Assembly (NCBI GenBank): GCA_913777615.1
Contig: CAJYTK010000017.1
Location: 248,001-312,000 of the forward strand
Direction: 5' to 3'
From: an uncultured Agrobacterium sp.
GTDB taxonomy: Bacteria; Pseudomonadota; Alphaproteobacteria; Rhizobiales; Rhizobiaceae
Length of the DNA: 64,000 nucleotides
Part shown: one piece after another, positions 24,462 to 32,804 of the stretch
Position numbering within the stretch: the first letter of the stretch is position 1
Layout of the letters: each line of letters opens with the position of its first letter
Notes under the pieces: generated by a model
Told to the model about the DNA's origin: nothing
What the model saw: only the letters and a program-made list of their open reading frames with translations
Database searches by the model: none
Translations under genes and position numbers: made by a program

Positions 24462-24592
24462 GCGAGCAGGCTGAGCCTGTGGCCTGGCGTACAGAAAAGC
24501 TTTCCTTTGGTCCTGAAAGGCACTAAAGCATCAAAAAAGACCGCACAGCGGTTTTATGACAATGGCGATGAACGAGCAGACAGGTCTCTTAA

Positions 24593-25339
24593 GTGTCCGA
24601 AAAAGCAGAAAAGAAGCAGAGCGCCCTTTGGGAAAACGTCAAGGTCATCGTTCAGGCTCTGCTGCTGGCGATGGTTATTCGAACCGTGTTGTTTCAGCCG
24701 TTCACCATTCCTTCCGGCTCCATGATGCCGACGCTGCTGGTTGGTGACTATCTGTTCGTCAACAAGTTCTCCTATGGCTATTCCAAGTACTCTCTGCCGT
24801 TCTCTCCGAACCTGTTCTCTGGCCGCATTCTTGAGTTCAGCGAGCCAAAGCGCGGTGATGTGGTCGTCTTCCGTCTGCCGCCGAACCCGGAAGTGGACTA
24901 TATCAAGCGCCTGGTCGGCCTGCCTGGTGACCGCATTCAGGTGACTAACGGCGTTCTCTACATCAACGGCAATCCCGTTCCAAAAGAGCCGGACGGCGTC
25001 TTCACCTCGGATTACCGTGCAGATCCGGGCACCAATGTGCCGGTCTTCCGCGAAAAGCTCGACAATGGCGTGACATATGACACGCTCGATCAATCGCCAG
25101 ACAGCCGCGGTGATAACACACGTGAGTTCATCGTTCCTGAGGGCCATTATTTCATGATGGGCGACAACCGCGACAACTCTCTGGACAGCCGCTTCGACGT
25201 AGGCTTCGTTCCGGCTGAAAATCTGGTTGGTCGCGCCAGCGTCATCTTCTTCTCTCTTGGCAATGACACGCCATTCAGCCACATCTGGGAATGGCCGGCA
25301 AACATGCGCTGGGATCGCATCTTCAAGGTTGTTCGATGA
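24593..25339 (+). CDS. lepB: Signal peptidase I
   Basis: A 248-residue inner-membrane serine protease that removes signal peptides from secreted proteins. It has one N-terminal membrane anchor (VKVIVQALLLAMVIRTVLF, about 16-34), the catalytic Ser43 in PSGSMMPTL, and the general-base Lys105 in VDYIKRLVGLPGD. The conserved GDNRDNSLDSR box is near residue 190. The start codon is GTG at 24593 with only a weak CAGGTC site upstream. Its stop overlaps the rnc start (ATGA). All family residues are present and the enzyme should be active. Confidence 0.96.
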   Translation: MSEKAEKKQSALWENVKVIVQALLLAMVIRTVLFQPFTIPSGSMMPTLLVGDYLFVNKFSYGYSKYSLPFSPNLFSGRILEFSEPKRGDVVVFRLPPNPEVDYIKRLVGLPGDRIQVTNGVLYINGNPVPKEPDGVFTSDYRADPGTNVPVFREKLDNGVTYDTLDQSPDSRGDNTREFIVPEGHYFMMGDNRDNSLDSRFDVGFVPAENLVGRASVIFFSLGNDTPFSHIWEWPANMRWDRIFKVVR

Positions 25340-26055
25340 GTAAGGCCAAACCGCTGCAGACGGATGAGATCTCCCGTCTTGAAGCGCTGATCGGATATGA
25401 ATTCAAGGAAAAGGCCCGGCTTGACCGGGCCTTGACACATGCAAGCGCCCGCTCGGCGAAGGCTGGCAATTATGAGCGGCTGGAGTTTTTGGGCGACCGC
25501 GTTCTGGGCTTATGTGTGGCGGAACTGCTGTTTTCAACTTTCAGAAACGCGACCGAAGGCGAGCTTTCTGTTCGTTTGAACCAGCTCGTCAGTGCTGATT
25601 CCTGTGCGGCGATTGCCGATGAAATGGGTCTGCATCTCTTTATTCGCACAGGCTCCGACGTCAAGAAATTGACGGGCAAGGCCATGCTGAACGTGCGTGC
25701 CGATGTCGTGGAAAGCCTGATCGCCACGATCTATCTCGACGGCGGCTTGGAAGCTGCACGCAGCTTCATCCTGAAATACTGGCAAGGCCGAGCCAACGGC
25801 GCGGATGCAGGTCGTCGGGATGCGAAGACCGAGTTGCAGGAGTGGGCGCATGCGAAGTTCGCTGCTACCCCCAACTACCGGGTTGACGATCGCTCCGGAC
25901 CGGATCACGATCCACGCTTCACGGTAACTGTGGAAATTCCAGGCGTTGCGCCGGAAACCGGCGTCGACCGCTCCAAGCGCGCCGCAGAACAGGTCGCCGC
26001 GACGAAACTATTGGAACGCGAAGGCGTCTGGCAGAAATCATCTGCCGCAAACTGA
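25336..26055 (+). CDS. rnc: Ribonuclease III
   Basis: A 239-residue double-strand-specific endoribonuclease that processes rRNA precursors and structured mRNAs. The catalytic domain carries the signature NYERLEFLGDRVLGL (about 45-60) and DVVESLIATIYLDGG (about 118-132). The double-strand RNA-binding domain is at the C-terminus (DAKTELQEWAHAK through AEQVAATKLLE, about 160-235). It starts inside the lepB stop codon and ends 10 bp before era, so lepB-rnc-era is one operon. A perfect 9-bp hairpin lies in its own early coding sequence (25411-25433), a possible self-cleavage site. Confidence 0.97.
   Translation: MSKAKPLQTDEISRLEALIGYEFKEKARLDRALTHASARSAKAGNYERLEFLGDRVLGLCVAELLFSTFRNATEGELSVRLNQLVSADSCAAIADEMGLHLFIRTGSDVKKLTGKAMLNVRADVVESLIATIYLDGGLEAARSFILKYWQGRANGADAGRRDAKTELQEWAHAKFAATPNYRVDDRSGPDHDPRFTVTVEIPGVAPETGVDRSKRAAEQVAATKLLEREGVWQKSSAAN
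25411..25433 (+). promoter_or_regulatory. Perfect hairpin within the rnc coding start
   Basis: AAGGCCCGG, loop CTTGA, CCGGGCCTT: a GC-rich 9-bp stem in the mRNA about 75 bases into rnc. RNase III genes are often autoregulated through cleavage of a hairpin near their own 5' end. This one could serve that purpose or could simply reflect codon choice for KARLDRAL. Confidence 0.4.
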
Positions 26056-26065
26056 TTGGATATTC

Positions 26066-27025
26066 ATGACCGAGAATGATTTCGCCGCAGCGCCCGGTGA
26101 GGGCAATGATGATGATGCCAAGGCCGCCGTTCCGACGCGGTCCGGTTTCGTTGCGCTGATCGGGCCGACCAATGCCGGCAAGTCGACGCTGGTTAATCGA
26201 CTGGTGGGCGCCAAGGTTTCGATCGTGAGCCACAAGGTGCAGACGACGCGTGCGGTGATGCGTGGCATCGCCATTCATGACAATGCGCAGATCGTCTTCA
26301 TGGATACGCCCGGTATCTTCAAGCCGCGCCGCAGGCTGGACCGCGCCATGGTCACGTCCGCATGGGGCGGAGCAAAAGATGCGGATGTCATCCTGCTGCT
26401 GATCGACAGCGAGCGTGGTCTGAAGGGTGATGCGCAAACCATTCTGGAAGGCTTGAAAGACGTCCGCCAGAAGAAAATTCTTTGCCTTAACAAGATTGAT
26501 CAGGTTAAGCGCGAAGACCTGCTGAAGCTCGCCGCCGCGGCCAATGAAATCGTAGCCTTTGATCGCACCTTCATGATCTCCGCTACCAACGGTTCCGGCT
26601 GTGACGACCTGATGAATTACCTGTCGAGTGAATTACCGCAAGGTCCCTGGTACTATCCGGAAGATCAGATTTCCGACTTGCCAATGCGTCAGCTTGCGGC
26701 CGAAATCACCCGTGAGAAGCTATTCCTGCGTCTCCACCAGGAATTGCCATACGCGTCTCATGTCGAGACGGAGAAGTGGGAAGAACGAAAGGACGGCTCG
26801 GTTCGCATCGAACAAGTCATCTATGTCGAGCGCGACAGCCAGAAGAAGATTGCTCTCGGCAAAGGCGGAGAGGCGATCAAGGCCATTTCGTCCGCATCGC
26901 GCAAGGAGCTTTCCGAAATTCTGGAACAGCCGGTTCACCTGTTCCTCTTCGTCAAGGTGAGGGAAAACTGGGGCGACGATCCTGAGCGTTTTCGCGAGAT
27001 GGGACTCGAATTCCCGAGAAACTGA
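26066..27025 (+). CDS. era: GTPase Era
   Basis: A 319-residue GTPase that binds the 3' end of 16S rRNA and assists 30S subunit maturation. Motifs are GPTNAGKST (P-loop, near residue 35), VQTTRAV (switch I), MDTPGI (G3, near 75) and NKID (G4, near 145). A C-terminal KH domain contains KKIALGKGGEAIKAI (about 270-285). An acidic N-terminal extension of about 25 residues (TENDFAAAPGEGNDDD) is typical of rhizobial Era. The ATG at 26066 follows TTGGA. It is the last gene of the lepB-rnc-era operon here; recO is displaced 2.3 kb downstream. Confidence 0.97.
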   Translation: MTENDFAAAPGEGNDDDAKAAVPTRSGFVALIGPTNAGKSTLVNRLVGAKVSIVSHKVQTTRAVMRGIAIHDNAQIVFMDTPGIFKPRRRLDRAMVTSAWGGAKDADVILLLIDSERGLKGDAQTILEGLKDVRQKKILCLNKIDQVKREDLLKLAAAANEIVAFDRTFMISATNGSGCDDLMNYLSSELPQGPWYYPEDQISDLPMRQLAAEITREKLFLRLHQELPYASHVETEKWEERKDGSVRIEQVIYVERDSQKKIALGKGGEAIKAISSASRKELSEILEQPVHLFLFVKVRENWGDDPERFREMGLEFPRN

Positions 27026-27220
27026 ACGGGTTACGCGAACGCTTCAGATTTTGCTGCCAGGCATTTTGGCACAGCAAGGATCTGAAGCGCGGCGCATTTA
27101 AAAAGACCTCATCGTTTTTTGCATTTTACTTCCGTAAGGGAACCTTTTTCAAGAAAGCGGAAAGGGGTTTCGTGATAGCTGTGATGCATTAAAACAGTTT
27201 CTCGTCTCCAACGGATCATT

Positions 27221-27973
27221 ATGTCGCCGAAAAAGCCAAGCGGTGCTTCTACCACGCCCTGTGAACAGTGCCCGCTTCGGGATATTCCCCATTTTCGTGA
27301 CTTTTCGCCGTCTGAACTGAGTTTCGTTTCGCGGTTTAAGACCGGTGAACTTTCTGTCGAGAGCGGAGCGCTGATCCTGATGGAGGGTTCTCATAGCGCC
27401 CATCTCTTCACCGTTCTGGAGGGCTGGGGCTTTCGCTATAAGGCGCTGGAAGACGGGCGACGCCAGATCCTGAACTATGTGATGCCGGGCGATCTCATCG
27501 GTTTGCAAGGAACCGTGATGGGCGAGATGCAACACTCGGTGGAAGCCCTGTCGCCCGTGACGCTTTGCGTCTTCGAGCGGGGCAGACTTCAAAGCCTGTT
27601 CACTGATCACCCTTCACTGGCCTTCGACCTGACCTGGATTGCCGCAAGCGAGGAGAGGATGCTCGACAGCCACTTGCTGAGTGTAGGCAGACGCACAGCA
27701 ATCGAGAGGGCAGCCTATCTTCTGGCATTCCTGCATCAAAGAGCGATCCGCGTCGGCCTGCTGCAGAAAGGCTGGCCGATCCCGGTGACGCAACAGCACG
27801 TGGCCGATACGCTCGGCCTTTCCATCGTCCATACCAACAAGACGCTGAAAAAACTGGCCGAGCGCAATTTTATCCGCTGGATCGACAAGGGCTGTCTCGT
27901 CTTGGATGAAGAGGGGCTTGCGCAGATCGCGGGTTGGGACAGCGAATCGCGCGACAAACGGCCGTTTATCTAG
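27221..27973 (+). CDS. Crp/Fnr-family transcription regulator
   Basis: A 250-residue regulator with a cyclic-nucleotide-binding-like domain (about 25-150, including MPGDLIGLQG near 90) and a C-terminal winged helix (VTQQHVADTLGLSIVHTNKTLKKL, about 190-213). The N-terminus has CEQCPLR with Cys14 and Cys17. True oxygen-sensing FNR needs four cysteines; only one more candidate (VTLCVFER) is seen, so an iron-sulfur cluster is doubtful. Such proteins in rhizobia are FixK/FnrN relatives of mostly unknown targets. It lies between era and reco-side accessory DNA with its own upstream region. Confidence 0.85.
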   Translation: MSPKKPSGASTTPCEQCPLRDIPHFRDFSPSELSFVSRFKTGELSVESGALILMEGSHSAHLFTVLEGWGFRYKALEDGRRQILNYVMPGDLIGLQGTVMGEMQHSVEALSPVTLCVFERGRLQSLFTDHPSLAFDLTWIAASEERMLDSHLLSVGRRTAIERAAYLLAFLHQRAIRVGLLQKGWPIPVTQQHVADTLGLSIVHTNKTLKKLAERNFIRWIDKGCLVLDEEGLAQIAGWDSESRDKRPFI

Positions 27974-28230
27974 GTATTTTGCGCCAGAACGTAATGGCTT
28001 CGGCGCCGGATCATGCGGCAAAGACGCCGCCGGAGATGCTCATTTTATGATTTCCGGGCTTCTTCATGAGATTAAAGGCGGCAGGTAGGAGGCCATCCTC
28101 TTCGGGAGCGGATCGTGAAATCCGAGGCCACCATTCTCGCCGATGCCGGGCCGCTCTGGAGTCAACGCCCGCTGCGGTCAGCATGGATTGCGCCAGTTCC
28201 TCACCCAAGGTGCACGCTGCCACCCACCAC
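27974..28230. other. Non-coding or decayed DNA after the Crp-like gene
   Basis: About 260 bp with several short overlapping frames on both strands, none with a recognisable family. It borders the transposase and chemoreceptor remnants and is probably further decayed sequence. Confidence 0.4.
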
Positions 28231-28350
28231 ACAGCCTTCATCCTTTCAGCAAGCGCGTCTGAAGGTTAGAAACATTGTCGAGAGAATGTTCTGCCGGTTC
28301 AAGGACTGGTGGCGCATCGCTTCACTACGCGACAGCTCGCCGCACTGACC
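28231..28350 (+). mobile_element. IS5-family transposase C-terminal remnant
   Basis: The frame reads QQARLKVRNIVERMFCRF and continues KDWWRIA before losing homology. This closely resembles the conserved end of IS5/IS1031/IS427-type transposases (HxIENMFGRLKDWRRIATRYDR), where the Glu of NIVERMF is the catalytic DDE glutamate. No start, no upstream DDE residues and no terminal inverted repeats are evident, and the frame breaks after RIA, so this is a dead fragment. It abuts the 3' end of the chemoreceptor remnant. Confidence 0.6.
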
Positions 28351-28354
28351 AGCG

Positions 28355-28757
28355 TCAGAATCCCGCCCAGTTCCGTGAGGCTAGGTCTCCTATGGCTCCG
28401 GCAACCTTTGCCAACATCCGTCGGGCGGGGGAGGTGAGGGGCTTTGTGGCGTTCGAGGCCAACTGAGGTCTGCCAGCGATGCATAAGTGACGTGTCGAGG
28501 CAAGTTCGAACTTGGCGACAAGCTGCCGCAACTTCTCTGCTTCGCTGGCAAGCGACGTGCCAGAGGCGCTCGCCTCCTCAACCATGGCGGCGTTTTGCTG
28601 GGGTCGTCGGGTCCATCTGGTTTACCGCCGAGTTGACCTCTGACAGTCCGACCGACTGTTCCTGAGCGGAGGTGGCAATGGCGTCCATGTGATTGTTGAC
28701 GATCACCACGTAGTCTTCAATCACCCTGAGAGGCGTGATTTCCGTTTCAATAGCCAT
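28355..28757 (-). pseudogene. Frameshifted C-terminal remnant of a methyl-accepting chemotaxis protein
   Basis: Two adjoining minus-strand frames together give the end of a chemoreceptor signalling domain. The first contains NHMDAIATSAQEQSVGLSEV and NSAVNQMD. The second contains NAAMVEEASASGTSLASEAE, then EKLRQLVAKFEL, and runs to a stop at 28355. The break is one extra G in the GGGG run at 28600-28603; removing it restores [14 protein letters not shown]. The sensor, HAMP and tip regions are missing, so the gene is also truncated, with a probable further frame change upstream of 28757. It is not functional. Confidence 0.8.
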
Positions 28758-28925
28758 CGTCCAAGTTTCACCCTAGCTTCTGAGTCGCAATTTCTTCGGG
28801 TGGCAACGGTATCCAGATATGTCTTTTTTAAATGACGTGGATGGATTGATCTGCGATGTCACAGCCATGCATTTTTTTAATTAAGATGGCCTTCAATTGG
28901 GTCCGGCCCGGAGAAGATAATAATT

Positions 28926-29279
28926 ATGGTGCCTAAACGTGTTCTCATTATCGAGGACGAGTATCTGGTTGCGATGGACGCCGAGGCGTGTCTACAGTCC
29001 ATGGGGGTTGACACCGTAGAGATCGTGACAACGCTTGCTCAAGCGCAGGAAGCGCTTGAGAGATCCAGGCCGGATTGCGTTCTGCTGGATGTCAGTCTTT
29101 CTGACGGCATGAGCTATGAACTTGCAAGACGATTGAAAGAGCACGCCGTTCCGTTTGGTTTCGTCAGCGGCTATGGTGATACAAGCGGCTTCCCGGCGGA
29201 TTTTGCCGATACGCCGCTTCTGGACAAGCCTTTCGCAGAGCCGGAGTTGAAGGCTTTCGTCACGCAGCTTATGGCGTAA
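28926..29279 (+). CDS. Stand-alone response-regulator receiver protein
   Basis: A 117-residue CheY-like single-domain protein. The acidic pair is in LIIEDEYLVA (Glu10, Asp11, Glu12), the phospho-acceptor Asp55 in CVLLDVSLSDGMS, the switch Ser81 in GFVSGYG and Lys101 in LLDKPF. There is no output domain, so it would act by protein contact or phosphate transfer. Receiver proteins of this kind in rhizobia often pair with HWE-type kinases, but no kinase is nearby. Upstream, CGGAGAAG is rather far from the ATG. It sits in the accessory stretch between era and recO. Confidence 0.85.
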   Translation: MVPKRVLIIEDEYLVAMDAEACLQSMGVDTVEIVTTLAQAQEALERSRPDCVLLDVSLSDGMSYELARRLKEHAVPFGFVSGYGDTSGFPADFADTPLLDKPFAEPELKAFVTQLMA

Positions 29280-29369
29280 TCATTGGACCGGAAGCGCCTG
29301 CGCGGGCTATAAAGGCTTGACGACACGACGGTCTGTTCCGTTTGCGTTGAGACGCTGGGCAAGATTTTC

Positions 29370-30140
29370 ATGCAGTGGCAGGACGAGGCAATCATTCTTG
29401 GCGTCAAGCGCCATGGCGAGACGAGCGTCATAGCGGAGGTTATGACGCGCGCCCGTGGGCGTCACCTCGGCCTTGTGCGCGGCGGTCGGTCCAGAACAAT
29501 GCAGCCGGTGCTCCAGGCAGGTAATCGTGTCGATGTCACGTGGCGTGCCCGTCTTGATGATCACCTTGGCGAGTACCGGATTGAGCCGCTTCAGTTGCGT
29601 GCCGCTCAGTTGATGGAAACCGCGACGGCCGTCTATGGCGTCCAGGCTATGGGAGCATTGCTGCGGCTTCTGCCGGAGCGTGATCCGCACCCGCATCTTT
29701 ATCGTGCGCTCGATGTCATCCTTGATAATTTATCCGATCCGGCAGATGCTGGTGAACTGTTCGTCCGCTTCGAATTAGCCGTACTGAACGATCTTGGCTT
29801 TGGTCTCGACCTTAGCGAGTGCGCTGCAACCGGGCGTCGCAGCGATCTTATCTATGTCTCTCCAAAGACGGGCCGGGCCGTTTGCCGTGCGGCTGGTGCT
29901 CCCTATGCGGACCGGATGCTGGCGCTTCCACCGTTTCTCCAGAACGGCGAGGCGCCGTCTGCGGATTGCCAGAGCCTCTCAGCGGCCTTTCGTCTGACGA
30001 ATCATTTTCTCAACAGACATGTCTATGAGCCGAGAGGGATTCAAGAAAATGCCGCCCGCGACGGTTTTATCCAGGCGGCGTTGAAGGCGCTGGAACGAAA
30101 GATGAAAGAGCATCATCAAGAGGTTCCTAAACCGGCTTGA
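29370..30140 (+). CDS. recO: DNA repair protein RecO
   Basis: A 256-residue recombination mediator of the RecFOR pathway, which helps load RecA onto SSB-coated gaps. The N-terminal OB-fold ([26 protein letters not shown]) and [17 protein letters not shown] are followed by the helical domain. [21 protein letters not shown] (about 132-152) contains the first Cys of the zinc-binding area. Length is normal. In many rhizobia it directly follows era; here 2.3 kb separates them. Confidence 0.93.
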   Translation: MQWQDEAIILGVKRHGETSVIAEVMTRARGRHLGLVRGGRSRTMQPVLQAGNRVDVTWRARLDDHLGEYRIEPLQLRAAQLMETATAVYGVQAMGALLRLLPERDPHPHLYRALDVILDNLSDPADAGELFVRFELAVLNDLGFGLDLSECAATGRRSDLIYVSPKTGRAVCRAAGAPYADRMLALPPFLQNGEAPSADCQSLSAAFRLTNHFLNRHVYEPRGIQENAARDGFIQAALKALERKMKEHHQEVPKPA

Positions 30141-30176
30141 TCGAGAGGGGCATTTTTAGCTTCTCGCCCCGAGGAT

Positions 30177-30540
30177 CTAGCGACGGCGGACCGGCATGCC
30201 CGTGCGGCTCGAGTGCTCTGCCGTATAAAGCGCTTCGTCGGCCCGCTTGAGAAAGTCCGCGCGCGTTTCCTCGGTCATCAAGGTGGCTGCTCCGAGGCTA
30301 ACGACCGCAACCTGCGCGCGCCGGCACACAATATCCCGAAGCTCAGATACTCAATCCATAAGTGCAACGGTCAGGCCGCGAAGCGACTTCCAACTCGTTC
30401 GCAGGCGACCGGACTGAGCATGCGCAAGATCGCGTTGATGGGTGCCAGCGATATCGCAAGCGGTGCCACGCCTATCGTAAGAGGAAGGCCAACGACCCAA
30501 AGCATGATTTGGCTGTAGACAAGGCACGTTTATTCTCTGT
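30177..30540 (-). pseudogene. Decayed diguanylate cyclase (GGDEF) gene
   Basis: The minus strand ending at 30177 reads VAVVSLGAATLMTEETRADF and LKRADEALYTAEHSSRTGMP. This is the C-terminal quarter of a GGDEF domain (SxGxA ... LLKRADxALYxAK), bounded upstream by a stop. Higher up, a second fragment reads LWVVGLPLTIGVAPLAISLA and PINAILRMLSP, a membrane segment and juxtamembrane helix like the N-terminal part of such proteins. The GGDEF motif and most of the gene are deleted between them. It is a clear remnant with no product expected. Confidence 0.7.
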
Positions 30541-30605
30541 TTCGGTTGTCTTTATAAACCAACGATAGGCGCACTTTGTCTGGCAGACGAGCAGAGCAAC
30601 CAGTG

Positions 30606-31832
30606 CTATGCCATGGCAGGGCGGATAACCGGTTTCTCTTCGATCGGCCAATGGACGACTGCTGCAAAAATTCCCATGGCGACGCCGAGCCACCAGACGA
30701 GATCGTAGGAGCCGAGCTTGTCGTAGAGAAAGCCGCCTAGCCAGACGCCAAGAAACGAACCGACCTGATGCGACAGGAACACCACGCCGCCCAGCATACC
30801 GAGGTGACGGGTGCCGAACATGATGGCGACGAGCCCGTTCGTTGGCGGCACAGTTGAAAGCCATAACACGCCCATGACCGCGGCAAAGATAATGACAGAT
30901 ACCGGCGTTTGCGGAAGAAGCAGAAATGCGGTCACAGCAATGGAACGACCGATGTAAATATAGGCCAGAAAATGCGGCTTCGAATAGCGTTGGCCGATGA
31001 CGCCTGCAGCGAGGGATCCGCCAATATTGAAGAACCCGATGAGTGCCATGGCGATAACGGCATAGCGGGGCTCGATACCGATATCGCCGAGATATGCGGG
31101 GAAATGAGCCGTAATGAAAGCCACCTGGAAACCGCAGACGAAAAAGCCCGTGGTCAGGAGGAGATAGCTCTTATGTCCGAGCGCTTCTTTCAGCGCAGCA
31201 CCGATGGTCTGTTGAAATTGCACCTGCGATTGCGACCCGGAAGACGAGTTGCCACGCAGCGGCCATGCCAGGAGCGGTACCAGCAGCATCATGGCGCTGA
31301 GGAAAACCAGGCTGTCGGACCAACCATAGTTGGAAATCAGCCCCTGACTAATCGGCGCGAAGATGAACATTCCGGCAGATCCCGCTGCCGTGCCGATGCC
31401 GAAGGCCATAGACCGCTGCTCAGGCGTGACATGGCGCGCGAAGGCGGACAGGATGACGCTAAACGAGCCGGCAGCTATTCCAAGCCCGACCAGAACGCCA
31501 CCACCGAAATGCAGCCAGAACGGAGAGGTGCCGAGCGACATGCAAAGCAGTCCTGTCGCATAGAGAAGGCCTGAGAGGATGAGCACGCGACCTGTGCCGA
31601 ACTTGTCTGCCAAAGCCCCGAAGAAGGGTTGTCCCAAGCCCCAGAAAAGGTTTTGAAAAGCCATCGCAAGGCCAAAAGTGGAGCGGTCCCAACCGGTGTC
31701 TGCCAGCATCGGTAACTGAAAGAAACCCATGGCCGAGCGAGGCCCGAAGGTCAGGACGGCAATCAGCGATCCGGCGAGGATGATCAGCCAGGGCATGGGC
31801 CTTCTGGTGGCTACGCTGGGTATGGTCGTCAT
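30606..31832 (-). CDS. Major facilitator superfamily transporter
   Basis: A 408-residue, 12-segment inner-membrane transporter. Visible are ILAGSLIAVLTFGPRSAMGFF (TM1), FQNLFWGLGQPFFGALADKFGTGRV (the loop 2-3 MFS motif, GxLaDrxGxrr), VLVGLGIAAGSFSVILSAFA, and FGIGTAAGSAGMFIFAPISQ. The second half begins after a cytoplasmic loop near residue 200 (SSSGSQSQVQFQQTIG). The start has GGAGG in CCGGAGGAAAACC. The substrate is not evident; related proteins are annotated as monocarboxylate or drug transporters. It stands alone, next to the MOSC gene on the same strand. Confidence 0.85.
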   Translation of the reverse strand: MTTIPSVATRRPMPWLIILAGSLIAVLTFGPRSAMGFFQLPMLADTGWDRSTFGLAMAFQNLFWGLGQPFFGALADKFGTGRVLILSGLLYATGLLCMSLGTSPFWLHFGGGVLVGLGIAAGSFSVILSAFARHVTPEQRSMAFGIGTAAGSAGMFIFAPISQGLISNYGWSDSLVFLSAMMLLVPLLAWPLRGNSSSGSQSQVQFQQTIGAALKEALGHKSYLLLTTGFFVCGFQVAFITAHFPAYLGDIGIEPRYAVIAMALIGFFNIGGSLAAGVIGQRYSKPHFLAYIYIGRSIAVTAFLLLPQTPVSVIIFAAVMGVLWLSTVPPTNGLVAIMFGTRHLGMLGGVVFLSHQVGSFLGVWLGGFLYDKLGSYDLVWWLGVAMGIFAAVVHWPIEEKPVIRPAMA

Positions 31833-31947
31833 GGTTTTCCTCCGGATAGGAGATGAGTATTAGTCATCCCTACTGTCAGGCACCAGCGACTTTTCTTGAC
31901 AGCAGCATCACTGCCGTTGATGCAATGGCGACAGATCTCTGGAGACT

Positions 31948-32793
31948 TCAACCACGCCGTTTTAGTGGCCATGCCTCGTGGCGCCACTCCACTACCTTCG
32001 CTACGTTGCCCAGTCGGACTAAACCTTCTCCGCGTGGGGTCAGGTTCCAGCCGAACAATACGCCAGGAACCCGCCTGTCGGCAGACATGCGGATGCGGCC
32101 CATGGCCTTCATCGGAGAGGGCACGTCACGCGATCCGGTCATCTGATCCTGGGTGGTCATGATGCAGCGCGTGCAAGGTTTGACGAGATCGAAGCGAATG
32201 CCGTTGATGTCGATGGCAGCCCACCGGTCTTCCGCCCACGGCTCATCCGTGTCCAGCACGATGTTGGGGCGAAAGCGCTCCATGCCCACGCTGCCTTCGC
32301 CATTCGCCGTCATCTCCGCATTGAGAGCTTCGAGCGAGGCCGTGGTTGCGACCAGGATCTGATAGCCGTCGGCGAAGGTCACGGGTGTTTCCTCGCCGGT
32401 CCATTCGACATTGGCAAGGCGCTTCGATTGTCCGTCAAAGAAGGCGAGCTTCATCTCCTGGCCCAGCCAGTTCGATAGCACCGCATTGGCCTCATCGATA
32501 GCGACGGCCGCATTGACGCTAGACTTCCAGACCGTGACATCGAGACGCGCAGAAGAGGGCAGGGCAAGCACCTCGCCTTTGCCTTCCATGGACAAGCGAT
32601 AGCCACCCTGCTCAGGGGCCACGTTCAGAGTCGCGAGTGCCGGCATTTCGCGCTGGGTGATGAACTGGCCAGCGGCATCGACGATCATGGCACGGCGGTC
32701 ACCCGGCAGGCCTTCGGCAGAAATGATGCTCTCCGGCAGCGAAATACCGCGCGCGCTTTTGACCGGATAGATATTCAGTTGCCTGATCTGCAT
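31948..32793 (-). CDS. MOSC-domain protein (YcbX-like)
   Basis: A 281-residue protein with an N-terminal beta-barrel domain (MQIRQLNIYPVKSARGI, about 1-110) and a C-terminal MOSC domain (about 120-275). MOSC proteins handle the molybdenum cofactor and reduce N-hydroxylated compounds, as do E. coli YcbX and mammalian mARC. The conserved cysteine that binds Moco is in VKPCTRCIMTTQD near residue 220, and FRPNIVLD precedes it. The ATG at 32793 follows GAGGGAG at proper distance. It is followed upstream by the HD phosphohydrolase gene 11 bp away, probably one transcript. No electron-transfer domain is attached. Confidence 0.85.
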   Translation of the reverse strand: MQIRQLNIYPVKSARGISLPESIISAEGLPGDRRAMIVDAAGQFITQREMPALATLNVAPEQGGYRLSMEGKGEVLALPSSARLDVTVWKSSVNAAVAIDEANAVLSNWLGQEMKLAFFDGQSKRLANVEWTGEETPVTFADGYQILVATTASLEALNAEMTANGEGSVGMERFRPNIVLDTDEPWAEDRWAAIDINGIRFDLVKPCTRCIMTTQDQMTGSRDVPSPMKAMGRIRMSADRRVPGVLFGWNLTPRGEGLVRLGNVAKVVEWRHEAWPLKRRG

Positions 32794-32804
32794 CGCCATC
32801 TCCC

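Noticed and set aside
27026-27220. FNR/FixK box TTGAT-N4-ATCAA upstream of the Crp-like gene
   Set aside because: No half-sites with the right spacing were found.
30213-30518. 101-codon plus-strand frame after recO
   Set aside because: The minus strand of the same DNA carries recognisable GGDEF remnants, so the plus-strand frame is a shadow.
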